From NCBI GenBank assembly GCA_964482585.1, contig CAYZYO010000119.1:1-6031 (forward strand): a DNA stretch of 6,031 bases, read 5' to 3'. A program made the position numbers and the translations under genes. The stretch is from CAYZYO01 sp964482585. Lineage in GTDB: Bacteria > Bacillota > Syntrophomonadia > Syntrophomonadales > Syntrophomonadaceae. The notes below the pieces were generated by a model, which had not been told where the DNA came from, did no database searches, and was given only the letters and a program-made list of their open reading frames with translations. Shown piece after piece: positions 5,008 through 6,031 of this stretch (position 1 is the first letter of the stretch; every line of letters starts with the position of its first letter).

Positions 5008-6031
5008 TCATAACGTGTATTTGGGCATATGGATGATAGCCTTGAATAGATCTCCATCTATTTCTATATTAAAGGTACCCTTTTGAATTTCTATAAGGCT
5101 TCTGGCAATCGATAATCCCAGCCCACTGCCTTGACTGCTTCTGGATTCATCTCCTCTTTTAAAACGTTCCATCAGCTCATCTGAGGAGATATTAAGTTCA
5201 TAGGCAGATATATTTTTTATCATCATGGTTATACCAGAGCCTGAGTCAATAATATCAATATATACCCTGGAGCCTTCAAGTGCATATTTAAAAATGTTTA
5301 ATAGAAGATTCTCGATCGCCCTCCATAGCAGTCTTCCATCAGCATTGATATAGACTTTTTCTCCCGGATGACTTAGCTTAAATTCCAGCCGCTGTTCCTG
5401 TATTCTATCATCAAATTCTCCCAATCCCTGGGTCAACAAAGAAACAATATCAATCTTTTCATAGTTTACCGGAACGTTTCCACTGGAAGCCTTAGCTGCT
5501 TCGAACAAATCACCAGTGAGTGTTTTCAAGCGCTGGGATTTCTGGTCGATGATATCTATATATTCTCCCACTTTCTCCTGATCCTCTTCCTTTTTTAGCA
5601 GATCAACATAGGTGATGATGGAAGTGAGTGGTGTTCTGATATCATGGGAAACATTGGTGATGAGTTCACTTTTTAAGCGTTCACTCTTTATTTCATTTTC
5701 CACTGCTTTATTTAAGCCGTCGGTTATGGAATTAATATCAGCAGCCAGCTGAGCAAACTCACCATCGCCATCGACATTTATCGTGTAATGAAGATTCCCT
5801 TCTTTAACCTTTTTTACCCCTTCTTTGATAGCCTCATACTCCTTTACTTTTTTAAGGGCCAACCATGCTGCTAAGCCTATGGTTATAGGAAACATAAAAA
5901 AGGTCAATGTAGCTATTATAGGATAACCTATGACTATTAATACAACCTTTACTGCTGTACTCCCACTATCAAAAACATCCTTAACGAACTCATAGAGTTT
6001 AATAATAATGACATAGAGTAAAGAATGCTTA
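5008..6031 (-). CDS. Membrane sensor histidine kinase, C-terminal part (5' end outside the window)
   Basis: This is the kinase half of a two-component system; it autophosphorylates on histidine and passes the phosphate to a response regulator. The frame stays open from its TGA at 5010-5008 to the right edge, giving 340 visible residues. An internal TTG at 5907 is not the start, because coding continues upstream of it. In visible numbering: a hydrophobic region at about 4-16; a strongly hydrophobic membrane stretch at about 27-59, long enough for one helix or a tight pair; a HAMP-like linker at about 61-112; the H box NVSHDIRTPLTSI with phospho-accepting His129; a dimerisation helix to about 180; the N box NLLLNIFKYA with Asn245; the F box MERFKRGDESRS; and the G2 box GSGLGLSIARSL (about 301-312). 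The usual G1 box (DxGxG) is absent and replaced by KNISAYELNISSDEL, a variant seen in a group of Firmicute kinases. It is convergent with the CoA-transferase gene; a partner regulator would lie beyond the edge. The signal is unknown. Confidence 0.9.
   Translation of the reverse strand, partial: KHSLLYVIIIKLYEFVKDVFDSGSTAVKVVLIVIGYPIIATLTFFMFPITIGLAAWLALKKVKEYEAIKEGVKKVKEGNLHYTINVDGDGEFAQLAADINSITDGLNKAVENEIKSERLKSELITNVSHDIRTPLTSIITYVDLLKKEEDQEKVGEYIDIIDQKSQRLKTLTGDLFEAAKASSGNVPVNYEKIDIVSLLTQGLGEFDDRIQEQRLEFKLSHPGEKVYINADGRLLWRAIENLLLNIFKYALEGSRVYIDIIDSGSGITMMIKNISAYELNISSDELMERFKRGDESRSSQGSGLGLSIARSLIEIQKGTFNIEIDGDLFKAIIHMPKYTL

Noticed and set aside
1..6031. Search for CRISPR arrays, tRNA or rRNA genes, insertion-sequence ends, attachment sites and defence-type genes
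   Set aside because: No spaced repeats, cloverleaf, transposase or integrase motifs, or long terminal inverted repeats were seen. The base composition and gene style are even across the window.

Overview
The window looks like chromosomal DNA of a low-GC, strictly anaerobic Firmicute. The genes carry strong AGGAGG-type ribosome binding sites, the intergenic DNA is AT-rich, and every product has a clostridial character. The combination of a short-chain beta-oxidation/butyrate gene set with a family I CoA-transferase would suit either a butyrate-producing clostridium or a syntrophic butyrate oxidiser of the Syntrophomonas type. The second is my preference, as an inference from general resemblance only; the sequence does not prove it.

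Layout. Positions 1-79 hold what may be the last 25 codons of an upstream gene. Positions 80-374 are non-coding and AT-rich, with two perfect palindromes and a possible promoter. Three tightly spaced plus-strand genes follow: 3-hydroxybutyryl-CoA dehydrogenase (hbd, 375-1223), crotonase (crt, 1274-2056) and acetyl-CoA acetyltransferase (thl, 2089-3300). The gaps between them are 50 and 32 bases, so they read as one operon. A 207-base gap with a long stem-loop separates thl from a butyryl-CoA:acetate / 4-hydroxybutyrate-type CoA-transferase (3508-4851). That gene ends at a well-formed intrinsic terminator. From 5008 to the right edge, on the minus strand and convergent, lies the 3' part of a membrane sensor histidine kinase whose start is outside the window.

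How the genes work together. Thiolase, Hbd and Crt interconvert two acetyl-CoA and crotonyl-CoA through acetoacetyl-CoA and 3-hydroxybutyryl-CoA. The CoA-transferase exchanges CoA between a C4 acid and acetate, either activating butyrate for oxidation or releasing it as an end product. The step that joins the two halves, butyryl-CoA dehydrogenase with EtfAB, is not encoded here. The direction of the pathway therefore cannot be read from this window. The histidine kinase is a separate transcription unit, and nothing in the sequence links it to the C4 genes.

Overall this is a mostly ordinary metabolic region. I found no sign of a mobile element, CRISPR array, RNA gene or new defence-type system. 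The points most worth a second look are the paired palindromes before hbd, the long hairpin between thl and the CoA-transferase gene, the missing dehydrogenase/Etf genes, and the atypical ATP-binding motif of the kinase.
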